Shown piece by piece: positions 1 to 8,973 of a stretch of DNA of 64,000 nucleotides; the stretch's first letter is position 1, and every line of letters begins with the position of its first letter. Both the position numbers and the translations under genes were made by a program. This DNA is from Bradyrhizobium amphicarpaeae (GTDB lineage: Bacteria > Pseudomonadota > Alphaproteobacteria > Rhizobiales > Xanthobacteraceae): NCBI RefSeq assembly GCF_002266435.3, contig NZ_CP029426.2, forward strand, positions 1,580,001 through 1,644,000, given 5' to 3'. The notes under the pieces are model-generated. The model saw nothing but the letters and a program-made list of their open reading frames with translations. It had not been told where the DNA came from and searched no databases.

Positions 1-446
1 TCGAGCCGCTGATCCGGCATTTCGCCACGGATGTCACCCTGTGCGGCGGGACCGGCGCGGGGCAAGTGACGAAGATTCTCAACAACATGGTGCTGTTCGA
101 GACGGTCAATGCGCTGGCGGAGGCGGTCGCGCTCGCCAAGCATAATGGCGTCGATCCGAAGCTGTTGCTGGAGACGCTGTCGAAGGGTTCGGCCGACAGC
201 TTCGCGCTGCGCAACCATGGCATGAAGGCGATCGTCGCCAGGGAGTTTCCGCTGCGGGCCTTTTCGACCGAATATGCCATGAAGGATCTCTCCTACGCGC
301 TCGAATTGGGCGCGCAGGCCGGGCTGAACCTGCGCGGCGCGGCACTGATGCGCGAGATGTTTCAGGAGACGATCGACAAGGGCATGGGCGATGCGTATTT
401 TCCCGTCATCGCGAAACTCATCGATCCCTCCGGATTTCCTCAATAG
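1..446 (+). CDS. NAD(P)-dependent 3-hydroxyisobutyrate dehydrogenase-like reductase (C-terminal part)
   Basis: The reading frame is open from the window edge (frame 3), so the N-terminal Rossmann half lies outside. What remains is the all-helical C-terminal domain of the 3-hydroxyisobutyrate dehydrogenase / tartronate semialdehyde reductase family. It starts with the hallmark GTGAGQVTKILNNM segment, whose Lys and Asn are the catalytic and substrate-contacting residues in this family. These enzymes oxidise or reduce short 3-hydroxyacids with NAD(P). The substrate cannot be read from this part. The gene ends 8 bases before the IclR gene on the same strand, so the two are probably co-transcribed and the IclR protein may control it. 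Confidence 0.85.
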   Translation, partial: EPLIRHFATDVTLCGGTGAGQVTKILNNMVLFETVNALAEAVALAKHNGVDPKLLLETLSKGSADSFALRNHGMKAIVAREFPLRAFSTEYAMKDLSYALELGAQAGLNLRGAALMREMFQETIDKGMGDAYFPVIAKLIDPSGFPQ

Positions 447-454
447 GAGACGAC

Positions 455-1210
455 ATGCCATCGCCCGGCGTTGCCGCCGTCGATCGTGCCCTGAGCATCC
501 TGGCGGCTTTCGAGGACGCTTCGGAGCCGCTGGCGCTGGCCGAGCTTGCCCGGCGGACCAAGATGTACAAGAGCACGCTGCTGCGGCTGATGGCCTCGCT
601 GCAGGAGTTCGGCTATCTCGTGCAGTTCGCCGATGGTCGCTATCATCTCGGCCCGACGCCGTTCCGGCTGGGCGCGGTCTACCAGCGCAGCAACAACATG
701 CACGACCGCGTCATGCCGCTGCTGCGCGAGCTCGTGGCCGACGGGTGCGAAAGCCCGTCGTTCCACGTGCGGCATGATGCCAAACGCAGGCTCTGCGTCT
801 TCCGGGTCGATTCCCAGCATTCAACGCTCGACCGGGTCGAGGCCGGCATGCTGTTGCCGCTCGACCGCGGCGCGGCCGGCCGGGTCATCCTCGCCTTCGA
901 CGGCGAGAAGGGCGAGGGCTGCGACGAGATTCGCGAGGGCTGCATCGCGGTGTCCTTTGGCGAGCGCGATCCCGATTGTGCCGGGCTCGCCTGCCCGGTG
1001 TTCGGCCCCGGCGGCAAATGTGTTGGCGCCCTGTCGCTTTCAGGGCCGAAGCCGCGTTTCACGCGCGACAACATCAAGGCGATGACGTCACAGCTGCTGA
1101 AGGCCGCCATCCGGCTGACGCGGGCGCTGGGTGGCCCGACCGAAGCTCTTGATGCGGTGTTGGTGGCCGCTGCCGACGATGCGCGTTCTCCGCGCCGGGT
1201 GCGACGATAG
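455..1210 (+). CDS. IclR family transcriptional regulator
   Basis: This 251-residue protein has the usual IclR length and order. An N-terminal winged helix-turn-helix (about residues 6-65) contains LARRTKMYKSTLLRLMASL, and a C-terminal GAF-like effector domain (about 80-245) follows, with the typical DRGAAGRVILAF and LACPVFGPGG segments. IclR proteins bind small organic acids and control catabolic operons. The start is supported by AGGAG 7 bases upstream of the ATG. It follows the dehydrogenase by 8 bases and is convergent with the GntR gene. The effector is not predictable. By position it probably regulates the upstream dehydrogenase operon. Confidence 0.92.
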   Translation: MPSPGVAAVDRALSILAAFEDASEPLALAELARRTKMYKSTLLRLMASLQEFGYLVQFADGRYHLGPTPFRLGAVYQRSNNMHDRVMPLLRELVADGCESPSFHVRHDAKRRLCVFRVDSQHSTLDRVEAGMLLPLDRGAAGRVILAFDGEKGEGCDEIREGCIAVSFGERDPDCAGLACPVFGPGGKCVGALSLSGPKPRFTRDNIKAMTSQLLKAAIRLTRALGGPTEALDAVLVAAADDARSPRRVRR

Positions 1211-1211
1211 G

Positions 1212-1892
1212 CTACTGCTTCTGCAACAGCTTCAGCCGGCAGCGCAGCGCCTCGCGGATATGCGCGCGCGTGAGCTGCTCGGCCTTGTCGCCGTCGCGGG
1301 CGCCGATGGCATCGATGATGGCCTGATGCTCGCCGTGGCTGGTCGACGGGCGGCCCGTCACCGTGAAGGTGGTCGGGCCGAGCAGGGCGATCCAGTCCTG
1401 CAATTCGCGGGACGCGTTGTCGAGATAGCGGTTGCGTGCGGCGCGGCAGATCGCTTCGTGGAAGGCGCGGTTGAGCCGCGCCATCTCGGCGGCGTCGGCC
1501 CCGGACACCTCGCCAAGAGATTGTTCGATATCCCTCAACGCGTCGATCTCGGTCGCGGAGGCATGCTCGGCTGCAAGGCGCGCCGCAGCCCCCTCCATGA
1601 TCTCGCGCATGGCGTAGAGTTCGAGCACCTCGGAAATATCGAGGCTGCGGACGATCAACCCGCGGCCGGCGGCGGGCTCGACGAAGCCACGCGCCGCGAG
1701 CCGGCCCAGTGCCTCGCGCACCGGCGTGCGGCTGACCTTCAGTCGCTGCGCCACTTCCTCCTCGCGCAGGCGATCGCCGGCGCGGTAGCTGCCGGCCTGG
1801 AGCGCCTCGCACAGCGAACGAAACACCGCTTCGCCCAGCGCCATGCCGCCGCGTGCGATCAATCCGCCTGCCTTTGCCGGGCGTCTGGCCAT
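1212..1892 (-). CDS. GntR family regulator, FadR/FCD type
   Basis: The protein has 226 residues from the chosen ATG at 1892. A longer in-frame extension to 2027 would run through the promoter and the palindrome, so it was rejected. The winged HTH is around residues 43-62 (EEEVAQRLKVSRTPVREAL). The C-terminal FCD ligand domain includes LNRAFHEAICRAARN, the helix that usually supplies a metal-binding His. FCD-type GntR proteins commonly repress the divergent catabolic operon until a carboxylate inducer binds. Here the divergent operon is tcuAB, and a perfect 12-base palindrome lies between the two starts. Tricarballylate or a related acid as inducer is an inference. The tcu regulator described in Salmonella, TcuR, is LysR-type, so this would be a different regulator for the same pathway. 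Confidence 0.92.
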   Translation of the reverse strand: MARRPAKAGGLIARGGMALGEAVFRSLCEALQAGSYRAGDRLREEEVAQRLKVSRTPVREALGRLAARGFVEPAAGRGLIVRSLDISEVLELYAMREIMEGAAARLAAEHASATEIDALRDIEQSLGEVSGADAAEMARLNRAFHEAICRAARNRYLDNASRELQDWIALLGPTTFTVTGRPSTSHGEHQAIIDAIGARDGDKAEQLTRAHIREALRCRLKLLQKQ

Positions 1893-1959
1893 GAATCCTC
1901 GGGCTGGCGATGCGCATCCTGCCCATGCAGAGATGCCACTTGCATCACGTCTGTATATC

Positions 1960-1971
1960 TTTGTATACAAA
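1960..1971. promoter_or_regulatory. Candidate GntR operator palindrome
   Basis: TTTGTATACAAA is a perfect 12-base palindrome in the 158-base gap between the divergent gntR and tcuA starts. Half-sites built around TTGTATACAA are typical of FCD-type GntR regulators. A related GTATAT lies just upstream at 1953-1958. Its position suggests that one site serves both promoters, giving autoregulation and control of tcuAB. Confidence 0.6.
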
Positions 1972-2050
1972 AGTACGCAATGGTTGTCAGGGTTGACCGG
2001 GGCGGCTTGCGGGCAGAATGTCTCCAACTTCGTCGCATCGGACGGACGGC

Positions 2051-3442
2051 ATGAGCAGCAAATACGACGTGCTGGTGATCGGGGGCGGTAACGCGGCGCT
2101 GTGCGCCGCCATTTCCGCGCGGCGCGGCGGTGCCTCGGTGCTGGTGCTCGAAGGCGCGCCTAAATTCTATCGCGGCGGCAATACCCGCCACACCCGCAAC
2201 ATGCGTTGCGCCCATGATGCGGCAACCGAAATCCTGACTGGTCCCTATACCGAGGAGGAGTTCTGGGAAGACCTGCTGCGCGTCACCGGCGGTCAGACCG
2301 ACGAGGTGCTCGCCCGCCACATGATCAGTGAGTCCAAGGACATCCTCAACTGGATCGTGGAGCAGGGCGTGCGCTGGCAGCCCTCGCTCGGCGGCACGCT
2401 GAGCCTCGGCCGCACCAATTCCTTCTTTCTCGGCGGTGGCCGTGCGATGCTGAACGCGTTGTATCTGACCGCCGAGCGGCTCGGCGTCGATGTCGAATAC
2501 GACGCGGAGGTCACCGACCTCGTGATCGAGGACGGCATGTTCCTCGCCGCGCGCCTGAAACGGCCAATCAGGGGCGAGACCGAGATCCGCGCGACCGCGC
2601 TGGTCGCTGCGGCCGGCGGGTTCGAGGCCAATATCGAATGGCTCAAGCAATATTGGGGCGAGGCCGCCGATAATTTCCTGATCCGCGGCACGCCCTATAA
2701 CCGTGGTTCGATTTTGAAGATGCTGCTCGACAAGGGCGTGCAGGAGGTCGGCGACCCCACGCAGTGCCACGCCGTCGCGATCGACGCCCGCGCGCCGAAA
2801 TTCGACGGCGGCATCATTACGCGGCACGATTCCGTCGTGTTCGGCATCGTCGTGAACAAGCACGCCCAGCGCTTCTATGACGAGGGCGAGGATATCTGGC
2901 CGAAGCGCTACGCGATCTGGGGGCGGCTGGTCGCGGCGCAGCCCGACCAGATCGCCTACATCATTTTCGATTCCACTGTCGTCACGAGCTTCATGCCGAC
3001 GCTGTTCCCGCCGATCGCCGGGCAGACCGTGGCTGAGCTCGCCGGCAAGTTGGAGCTCGATCCGATCGCTCTGGAGAAGACCATCACCGAGTTCAACGCC
3101 GCGGTGCGGCCCGGCACGTTCGACCACACCATTCTGGACGATTGCGTGACGGAGGGCATCAGCCCGCCCAAGACGCATTGGGCGCGCAAAATCGAAACGC
3201 CGCCTTATCTCGCTTATCCGGTGCGGCCCGGCATCACCTTCACCTATCTCGGCACGCGCGTGAACAAAGAGGCGCGGATGCTGATGGCGGACGGCAAGCC
3301 AACGGGCAACATGTTCGCCGCCGGCGAGATCATGGCCGGCAACGTGCTCGGCAAGGGCTACGCCGCCGGGATGGGCATGACGATCGGCAGCGTGTTCGGG
3401 CGGATCGCAGGACGGGAAGCGGCGAAACATGCACGGAACTAG
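2051..3442 (+). CDS. tcuA: FAD-dependent tricarballylate dehydrogenase
   Basis: This 463-residue flavoprotein belongs to the fumarate reductase/succinate dehydrogenase flavoprotein group. The FAD dinucleotide fold is at the N-terminus (VIGGGNAALCAAISARRGG). The TcuA-characteristic FYRGGNTRHTRNMR and the C-terminal AAGEIMAGNVLGKGYAAG, which contacts the flavin, are both visible. TcuA oxidises tricarballylate to cis-aconitate, which enters the TCA cycle. The ATG at 2051 was chosen over 2018 because the protein then begins directly with the flavin fold. It overlaps tcuB by 14 bases, as expected for a coupled pair whose membrane partner reoxidises the flavin. No tcuC transporter is seen in the window. 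Confidence 0.93.
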   Translation: MSSKYDVLVIGGGNAALCAAISARRGGASVLVLEGAPKFYRGGNTRHTRNMRCAHDAATEILTGPYTEEEFWEDLLRVTGGQTDEVLARHMISESKDILNWIVEQGVRWQPSLGGTLSLGRTNSFFLGGGRAMLNALYLTAERLGVDVEYDAEVTDLVIEDGMFLAARLKRPIRGETEIRATALVAAAGGFEANIEWLKQYWGEAADNFLIRGTPYNRGSILKMLLDKGVQEVGDPTQCHAVAIDARAPKFDGGIITRHDSVVFGIVVNKHAQRFYDEGEDIWPKRYAIWGRLVAAQPDQIAYIIFDSTVVTSFMPTLFPPIAGQTVAELAGKLELDPIALEKTITEFNAAVRPGTFDHTILDDCVTEGISPPKTHWARKIETPPYLAYPVRPGITFTYLGTRVNKEARMLMADGKPTGNMFAAGEIMAGNVLGKGYAAGMGMTIGSVFGRIAGREAAKHARN

Positions 3443-4529
3443 GATACTGGACGAAGCCGACCGTCTGATGACGGTCTGCAATTCCTGCCGCTACTGCGAG
3501 GGGCTGTGTGCGGTATTTCCGGCGATGGAGATGCGCCGCGCCTTCTCGGACGGCGATCTCAACTATCTCGCCAATCTCTGCCATTCCTGCGGCGCCTGCT
3601 ATGTCGATTGCCAGTTCTCGCCGCCGCATGAGTTCAACGTCAACGTTCCCAAGACGCTCGCGATCGCGCGGGCCGAGTCCTACGCCGCCTATGCCTGGCC
3701 ACGGGCGCTGTCCGGCGCCTTCGCCCGCAACGGCCTCGTCATCAGCATCGTCGCCGCGCTCAGCATGGCCGCCTTCATCTTCGGCTTCGCCGCAGTAAAC
3801 GACCGCAATGTGCTGTTCGGTGTGCACACCGGCCCCGGCGCCTTCTATAAGTTGATGCCGCATAACGCGATGGCGGCGTTGTTCAGCGCCGCGTTTCTCT
3901 ATGCGATGCTGGCTCTCGTCATGAGCGTGCGCGCTTTCTGGCGCGACATCAGCACGCCGATTGGCGGCCGCGCCGATGGCGGATCGATCTTCCAGGCGAT
4001 CCGCGATGCCGGTGAGCTGCGTTATCTCCATGGCGGCGGCGTCGGTTGCTACAACGAGGACGAGAAGCCGACCGACCGGCGCAAGCTGTATCACCACCTG
4101 ACCTTCTACGGCTTCGTGCTGTGCTTTGCCGCAACTTCGGTCGCCACCCTGTATCACTATCTGCTTGCGCGCGAGGCGCCGTATCCGTGGTGGGACCTGC
4201 CGGTGGTGCTGGGCACGCTCGGCGGCATCGGTCTGATCATCGGTCCGGTCGGCCTGTTCATGGCCAAGCTGCGACGCGATCCGGCGCTGCTCGACGAGAA
4301 CCGATACGGCATGGATGTCGGCTTCATCGCCATGCTGTTCCTGACCGGCCTCACCGGCATGGCGCTTCTGGTGCTGCGCGAGACCGCCGCGATGGGGCCG
4401 CTGCTGGCGCTGCATCTCGGTGCGGTGTTCGCGCTGTTCGTCACCATGCCCTACGGCAAGTTCGTGCACGGCATCTATCGCTTCGCAGCCCTGGTGCGCT
4501 ATGCGCAGGAGCGGCGGACGGCAGCGTGA
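3429..4529 (+). CDS. tcuB: Tricarballylate utilization membrane iron-sulfur protein
   Basis: This 366-residue protein has two cysteine clusters near the N-terminus (Cys17, 20, 23, 27 and Cys51, 54, 57, 61), fitting two 4Fe-4S centres. Several transmembrane helices follow, with His residues in the membrane part (for example YHHLTFYGF). This is the TcuB architecture. TcuB passes electrons from reduced TcuA into the quinone pool. The 14-base overlap with tcuA supports co-translation. The operon ends here, and the next gene is convergent only 4 bases away with no clear terminator. Confidence 0.93.
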   Translation: MHGTRILDEADRLMTVCNSCRYCEGLCAVFPAMEMRRAFSDGDLNYLANLCHSCGACYVDCQFSPPHEFNVNVPKTLAIARAESYAAYAWPRALSGAFARNGLVISIVAALSMAAFIFGFAAVNDRNVLFGVHTGPGAFYKLMPHNAMAALFSAAFLYAMLALVMSVRAFWRDISTPIGGRADGGSIFQAIRDAGELRYLHGGGVGCYNEDEKPTDRRKLYHHLTFYGFVLCFAATSVATLYHYLLAREAPYPWWDLPVVLGTLGGIGLIIGPVGLFMAKLRRDPALLDENRYGMDVGFIAMLFLTGLTGMALLVLRETAAMGPLLALHLGAVFALFVTMPYGKFVHGIYRFAALVRYAQERRTAA

Positions 4530-4533
4530 CCCG

Positions 4534-5202
4534 TCATATCCGTTGAAAGCGGCCCCCGCGCAGAAAGGCGATGGTCTGTGCGATCGCAACGGTGTGACGC
4601 GGAAGTCCGGTATGCGATGCCTTCACGACGACATGGTCGGCCATGCCGGCCAGCATCGCGCTTTGCACGGAAACCCGTCCGTCATTCGGCTTCGGCAGAA
4701 CGAAGAGACCGGCAATGGGATCGATAAAGCGGCTTCCTGCGATCACACCGACCGGATAATCCACCGCGGGCAGGCCGTCCGGCCGCGTCGTCGTCGTGAG
4801 TTCGAGCCCCGCTGGCCCGTAGAATGCGCGGTAGGGCACAAATCCCTGTAGGAGATCGGCGACCTCGCTGCCGCCGTTTGGAGTCCCCAGCATCACGACG
4901 CCGGCAAGCCGGGCTGGCCGGTACTTCGCAATGTAAGCGCGGGTCACCAGCCCGCCCATCGAGTGCGCGACGAAATGCAGCGGCGCGTCCCGTTCGGCGA
5001 AGCGGCTGATGGCCGGATAGAGATCGTCCGCGAGCTTGGCGATCGGCTTGCTGCGGCTGGGATAGTCGATGTTGAGCGTTGCGAAGCCGACCGCCCGGAG
5101 CGCCCGCTCCAGCTTCGTCAGGGATGCCGAGGTCCGCGCGATGCCGTGAAGCAGAACCACTCCCGGGCATCGCGCGTCGCCTGATTGAGGCGCCTCGTGC
5201 AT
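4534..5202 (-). CDS. Alpha/beta hydrolase, lipase/acetyltransferase-like
   Basis: The protein has 222 residues from ATG 5202. The open frame extends upstream into the aas gene but carries no family sequence there. It shows the oxyanion-side LLHGIARTSASL, the nucleophile elbow AHSMGG with Ser81, and a C-terminal HTGLPRH that could provide the catalytic His. This resembles small EstA/lipase-class-2 type hydrolases that lack a signal peptide. It lies 5 bases after the Aas-like gene on the same strand, so the two are probably one transcript. A role in lipid or lysolipid turnover is inferred from that neighbour only. Confidence 0.85.
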   Translation of the reverse strand: MHEAPQSGDARCPGVVLLHGIARTSASLTKLERALRAVGFATLNIDYPSRSKPIAKLADDLYPAISRFAERDAPLHFVAHSMGGLVTRAYIAKYRPARLAGVVMLGTPNGGSEVADLLQGFVPYRAFYGPAGLELTTTTRPDGLPAVDYPVGVIAGSRFIDPIAGLFVLPKPNDGRVSVQSAMLAGMADHVVVKASHTGLPRHTVAIAQTIAFLRGGRFQRI

Positions 5203-5207
5203 CGTCC

Positions 5208-8200
5208 TTACGCCACCTCGCGCTCCGGCGCGGAGGCCTGCTCGCGGGCCATCGCCGTCGCGGTGACGTAGTCGGTCTTGCCGGTGCCGAGCAGCGGCAC
5301 CTTGTCGACCACCATGATCGCCGCGGGAACGGTCAGCTCGGAGGCGCCGATCGTCTTGGCCTGGCCCTGCATCGCGCTGCGCTCGGCGTTCTTCTCCGTC
5401 GTCAGCAGCACGATGCGCTCGCCCTTGCGCGGATCGGGGATCGACACGGCAATCGATCCGGCCAGCGGCCACAGCGTGGTCGCGATGGCTTCGACCGCCG
5501 ACAGTGACACCATTTCGCCCGCAATCTTGGCAAAGCGCTTGGCGCGGCCCTTGATGGTGATGAAGCCGGCGGCGTCGATCGCCACGATGTCGCCTGTGTC
5601 GTGCCAGCCCTCGGGCAGCACTTCGAGCACGCCAGGGTTTTCCGCCCGCAAATAGCCGAGCATCACGTTTGGTCCACGTACCGAGAGCCGTCCGCCTTCC
5701 TCGATGCCGGGGACCGGATCGAGGCGGCTTTCCATCAGCGGCGACAGGCGGCCCACGGTGCCGGGGCGGTTGGCCATGGGCGTGTTCATCGCCAGCACCG
5801 GCGCGGTCTCGGTGACGCCGTAGCCTTCGAGGATGCGGATGCCGTAGCGCTCCATGAACACCTGCCGCGTGCGGTCCTTGACCGCCTCCGCGCCGGCGAT
5901 CACGAGGCGCAGGGTGCGGAAGTCGTAGGCGTGCGCCGAACGGGCATAGCCGCTGAGGAACGTGTCGGTGCCGAACAGGATCGTGGCGCCGGTCTGGTAG
6001 ATCAGCTCGGGGACGATCCGGTAGTGCAGCGGCGAGGGATACATATAGATCGGAATGCCCGCGAGCATCGGCATCATCATCCCGCCCGTGAGCCCGAACG
6101 AGTGGAACACCGGCAGCACGTTGAACACCTTGTCATTGGCGTTGGCGTCGACCCGGGCCAGCGCCTGCGCCGCGTTGGCGAGGATGTTGCGGTGGGACAG
6201 AACCACGCCCTTGGGCGTGCCTTCCGAACCCGACGTGAACAGCACCACGGCCGGATCGCTGGCCTGCCGGACGACGCGCGGCGTCGTGCCGGCGAGCAGG
6301 CCCTTGATCTTGTCGGCCGTGCCGATCGAGGCGCGGACGTCCTCGAGATAGACGACCCGGGCTTCTCCGGAGATCGCAGCCATCAGCTTGTCGAGCTTGC
6401 CCTTCTCGATGAAGGCCTTCGAGGTCAGCACGGTCTTGACCTGCGCGGCCTTCATGGCGGCCAGCACGTTGACCGGACCTGCCGAGAAGTTGAGCATCGC
6501 CGGCACCCGGCCGATGTTCTGCAGCGCCATGAAGACGACGGCGACGCCCGCTGAGTTCGGCAGCAGCACGCCGACATTCTCGCCGATTGCGGTGCCGGTC
6601 TCGAGCTTGCGGCTGAGAACCTGCGCGCCGAGGATCAGCTTGCGATAGGTCAGCTTGGTGCCGAGCGCGTCCTCGATGATGACCTTGCCGGTGTCGCGGT
6701 CGCGATAGGCATGTCCGAGTGCCTCGAACAGCGAGTGATCGAGCATGGCGTTCTTGACGAGAGCGTCGATCATCACGTCCTGCAGTGCGGCACCGGCGGC
6801 ATTCCGGCGCGCCTTGCCCTTCAGCGCCGTGTCGACCGGAAGCTTGACCGGCGGCAGGATGGTGACCGTTACCCGCGGAAACCACGAACGCTTGATCTGG
6901 CTGGAGTTGAGATAGCTGAGATGCGAGCGCTGCGCGCCCTCGATGCGGACCGGCACAACCACGGCATCGGCCTTGTCCGCGATCATCGCGGTGCCGTCAT
7001 AGACCTTCATCAGCGAGCCGGAGACGGTGATGCGTCCCTCCGGGAAGATCACCACCGGCTCGCCGGCGGCGACCAGCTTGATCAGGTCGCGCGCGGCCAG
7101 CGGCTTGGTCGGGTCCATGGTGTAGTGCTTGACGACGCGCAGGAACGGCTTGGCCCACCAGGCCTTGGCGATGCCGGTGTCGACAGCGAAGCTCGCGTCG
7201 ATCGGCAGCACGGCGTGCAGCAGGGGGCCGTCGATCAGGCTGACATGGTTGGGCGCGATCAGCATCCGCGTACCCGGGGGCGGCAGGTTTTCCAGCCCGC
7301 GAACCTCGGTGCGGAACAGTGCGCGGAACAATAGTCCGCCGGCATCACGCACGCCTTCCTTGCCCCATTTGGTCAGCACGAACCACACCGCACCGAAGCT
7401 GGCGACGCCGAGGCCGAAGAAGATCCAGCCGATATGAAGGCCCGCCGCCTGCAGCAGCGCGACGAACAGCGAGCCTGCTACCATGAAGGCCGCCTGCAGC
7501 ACGTTGCCGGCGGCGATGATGCGGGCACGCTCGGATGCTGCCGACCAGGCCTGGACCGCGGCGAAGGAGGGAACGACGAACAGGCCGCCGCCGAATGCGA
7601 AGGCGACGAAGTCGGCCAGCATGCGCAGCCCCGCGAATGAGGTCGCGAAGTCGGCCGCGGTGACGTCCTGGCCCTTGGCAGTGACGCCGATGGCCCAGGC
7701 GAGATCGAGGCCGGCAAATCCCATGATGATGGCGCCGATCGGCACCAGCGCGAGGTTCGGGCGAACGTGGCTGAGGCTGGCGGCGAACAACGAGCCGATG
7801 GCGATGCCGATCGCGAAGATCGCAAGGCACAGCGTCACCACGCCCTCGGTGCCGCCGACGACGTCCTTGACCAGCGCCGGCAGCAGCGACAGCACGATCG
7901 CGCCGACCAGCCAGAACCAGGAGACGATCACAGTGCCGTCCCACAGCCGGTGGTCGGCGTGCAGGGTTTTGAGAAGGCTCACCGTCGAGGTCCAGGGATT
8001 GGCATCGACAGGCAGGTCGGGCGCGGACGGCGTCGTCTGCGGAATGCGGGAAGCGAACGCCCAGGACAGCAGGGCCAGCACGACCACGGCCGATGCGACC
8101 CAGCCCATATGCGCGGATCCCGCCACGAACTGGCCGCCGGCGACGGTGCCGAGCAGGATCGCCATGAAGGTCGCGCCTTCGACCAGAGCGTTGCCGGTCG

Positions 8201-8612
8201 CGAGCTCGCCGAGCTCGAGCTGATCCGGAAGCATGGCGTATTTCACGGGCCCGAACAGGGCGGCGATGACGCCGAACAGCGCGAGCGCTGCGAACAGCAG
8301 CGGCACCGAGTGCAGGAAGAACCCGGCGGCGGCAAAAGCCGCGGCGAAGATCTCGGCGAATTTGAGCCGTCTTGCGACGACGGATTTGACGTATTTGTCG
8401 GCGAGCTGGCCGCCGAGCCCCGACAGGATGAAATAGGGGAAGATGAAGACCGCGCCTGCCACCGTCACCAGCGCGTCGCCGTGGCCGGTTAGGGCACTGT
8501 AGAGCAGAATGATGACGAGCGCGTTCTTGAGCACGTTGTCATTGAGCGCCGAGAAGAATTGCGCCCAGAACAGCGGCGCAAAGCGGCGTGACGACATCAA
8601 TTCCCTGATCAT
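5208..8612 (-). CDS. aas: Three-domain acyl-[ACP]-phospholipid acyltransferase (LplT-PlsC-Aas fusion)
   Basis: This 1134-residue fusion has three parts. Residues about 1-415 form an MFS-type transporter like LplT, a lysophospholipid flippase. Residues about 435-640 form a PlsC-like acyltransferase with NHVSLIDG near 455 and FPEGR further on. Residues about 650-1110 form an AMP-binding acyl-ACP synthetase with the P-loop LFTSGSEGTPKG near 790. In enterobacteria LplT and Aas are separate and together import and re-acylate lysophosphatidylethanolamine. Here transport, activation and transfer sit in one inner-membrane protein. Met6 is an alternative start. The hydrolase gene follows directly, and a small gene and a TetR regulator lie upstream. 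Confidence 0.93.
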   Translation of the reverse strand: MIRELMSSRRFAPLFWAQFFSALNDNVLKNALVIILLYSALTGHGDALVTVAGAVFIFPYFILSGLGGQLADKYVKSVVARRLKFAEIFAAAFAAAGFFLHSVPLLFAALALFGVIAALFGPVKYAMLPDQLELGELATGNALVEGATFMAILLGTVAGGQFVAGSAHMGWVASAVVVLALLSWAFASRIPQTTPSAPDLPVDANPWTSTVSLLKTLHADHRLWDGTVIVSWFWLVGAIVLSLLPALVKDVVGGTEGVVTLCLAIFAIGIAIGSLFAASLSHVRPNLALVPIGAIIMGFAGLDLAWAIGVTAKGQDVTAADFATSFAGLRMLADFVAFAFGGGLFVVPSFAAVQAWSAASERARIIAAGNVLQAAFMVAGSLFVALLQAAGLHIGWIFFGLGVASFGAVWFVLTKWGKEGVRDAGGLLFRALFRTEVRGLENLPPPGTRMLIAPNHVSLIDGPLLHAVLPIDASFAVDTGIAKAWWAKPFLRVVKHYTMDPTKPLAARDLIKLVAAGEPVVIFPEGRITVSGSLMKVYDGTAMIADKADAVVVPVRIEGAQRSHLSYLNSSQIKRSWFPRVTVTILPPVKLPVDTALKGKARRNAAGAALQDVMIDALVKNAMLDHSLFEALGHAYRDRDTGKVIIEDALGTKLTYRKLILGAQVLSRKLETGTAIGENVGVLLPNSAGVAVVFMALQNIGRVPAMLNFSAGPVNVLAAMKAAQVKTVLTSKAFIEKGKLDKLMAAISGEARVVYLEDVRASIGTADKIKGLLAGTTPRVVRQASDPAVVLFTSGSEGTPKGVVLSHRNILANAAQALARVDANANDKVFNVLPVFHSFGLTGGMMMPMLAGIPIYMYPSPLHYRIVPELIYQTGATILFGTDTFLSGYARSAHAYDFRTLRLVIAGAEAVKDRTRQVFMERYGIRILEGYGVTETAPVLAMNTPMANRPGTVGRLSPLMESRLDPVPGIEEGGRLSVRGPNVMLGYLRAENPGVLEVLPEGWHDTGDIVAIDAAGFITIKGRAKRFAKIAGEMVSLSAVEAIATTLWPLAGSIAVSIPDPRKGERIVLLTTEKNAERSAMQGQAKTIGASELTVPAAIMVVDKVPLLGTGKTDYVTATAMAREQASAPEREVA

Positions 8613-8973
8613 GACTAGTCCTGTTTTGGAAAGGCAGCCTGAAGTGCTTGCAGAATGGGTGAAACGTCACGACCGGAAGGATGGGGATCGGACGGTTGCA
8701 GGGTGACGATGGTCGGCGCCTGCTCTGTCCCCTCGGTCCCTCTGATCCTGTTGGTATCCAAGTGGCCTCGTTAGGTTCGGAAAATATCTGGTCACGACTG
8801 CAGTCCGGTCGGAAAGGTCGCGCCTCTTGGGTATCGCGGGGGGCGATGAGGAAAAGTTGAACCGCATCGCCGAGGGTGACGAAATCGGATGCCGATGTCG
8901 GGGCATGGTAAGTCCTTCCTTGCAACCTGATCTTGCATTCGAATCGACACGGAACGTGCTGGCTGCCCGCGCT
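8613..8973. other. Non-coding gap between aas and the small divergent gene
   Basis: These 361 bases hold short overlapping open frames on both strands, but none has a convincing start, ribosome site or protein-like composition. No tRNA-like or strong hairpin structure was found. It may hold the aas promoter, because the gap is long for two genes in one operon. Confidence 0.5.

Noticed and set aside
1859..3481. Long minus-strand open frame of 540 residues over tcuA
   Set aside because: It is an antisense shadow of a GC-rich gene. Its composition is His/Arg/Asp-rich, with no domain, and tcuA on the plus strand is clear.
8539..8925. Minus-strand frame of 128 residues upstream of aas
   Set aside because: It overlaps the aas start, has no ribosome site, and reads as random Pro/Arg-rich sequence.
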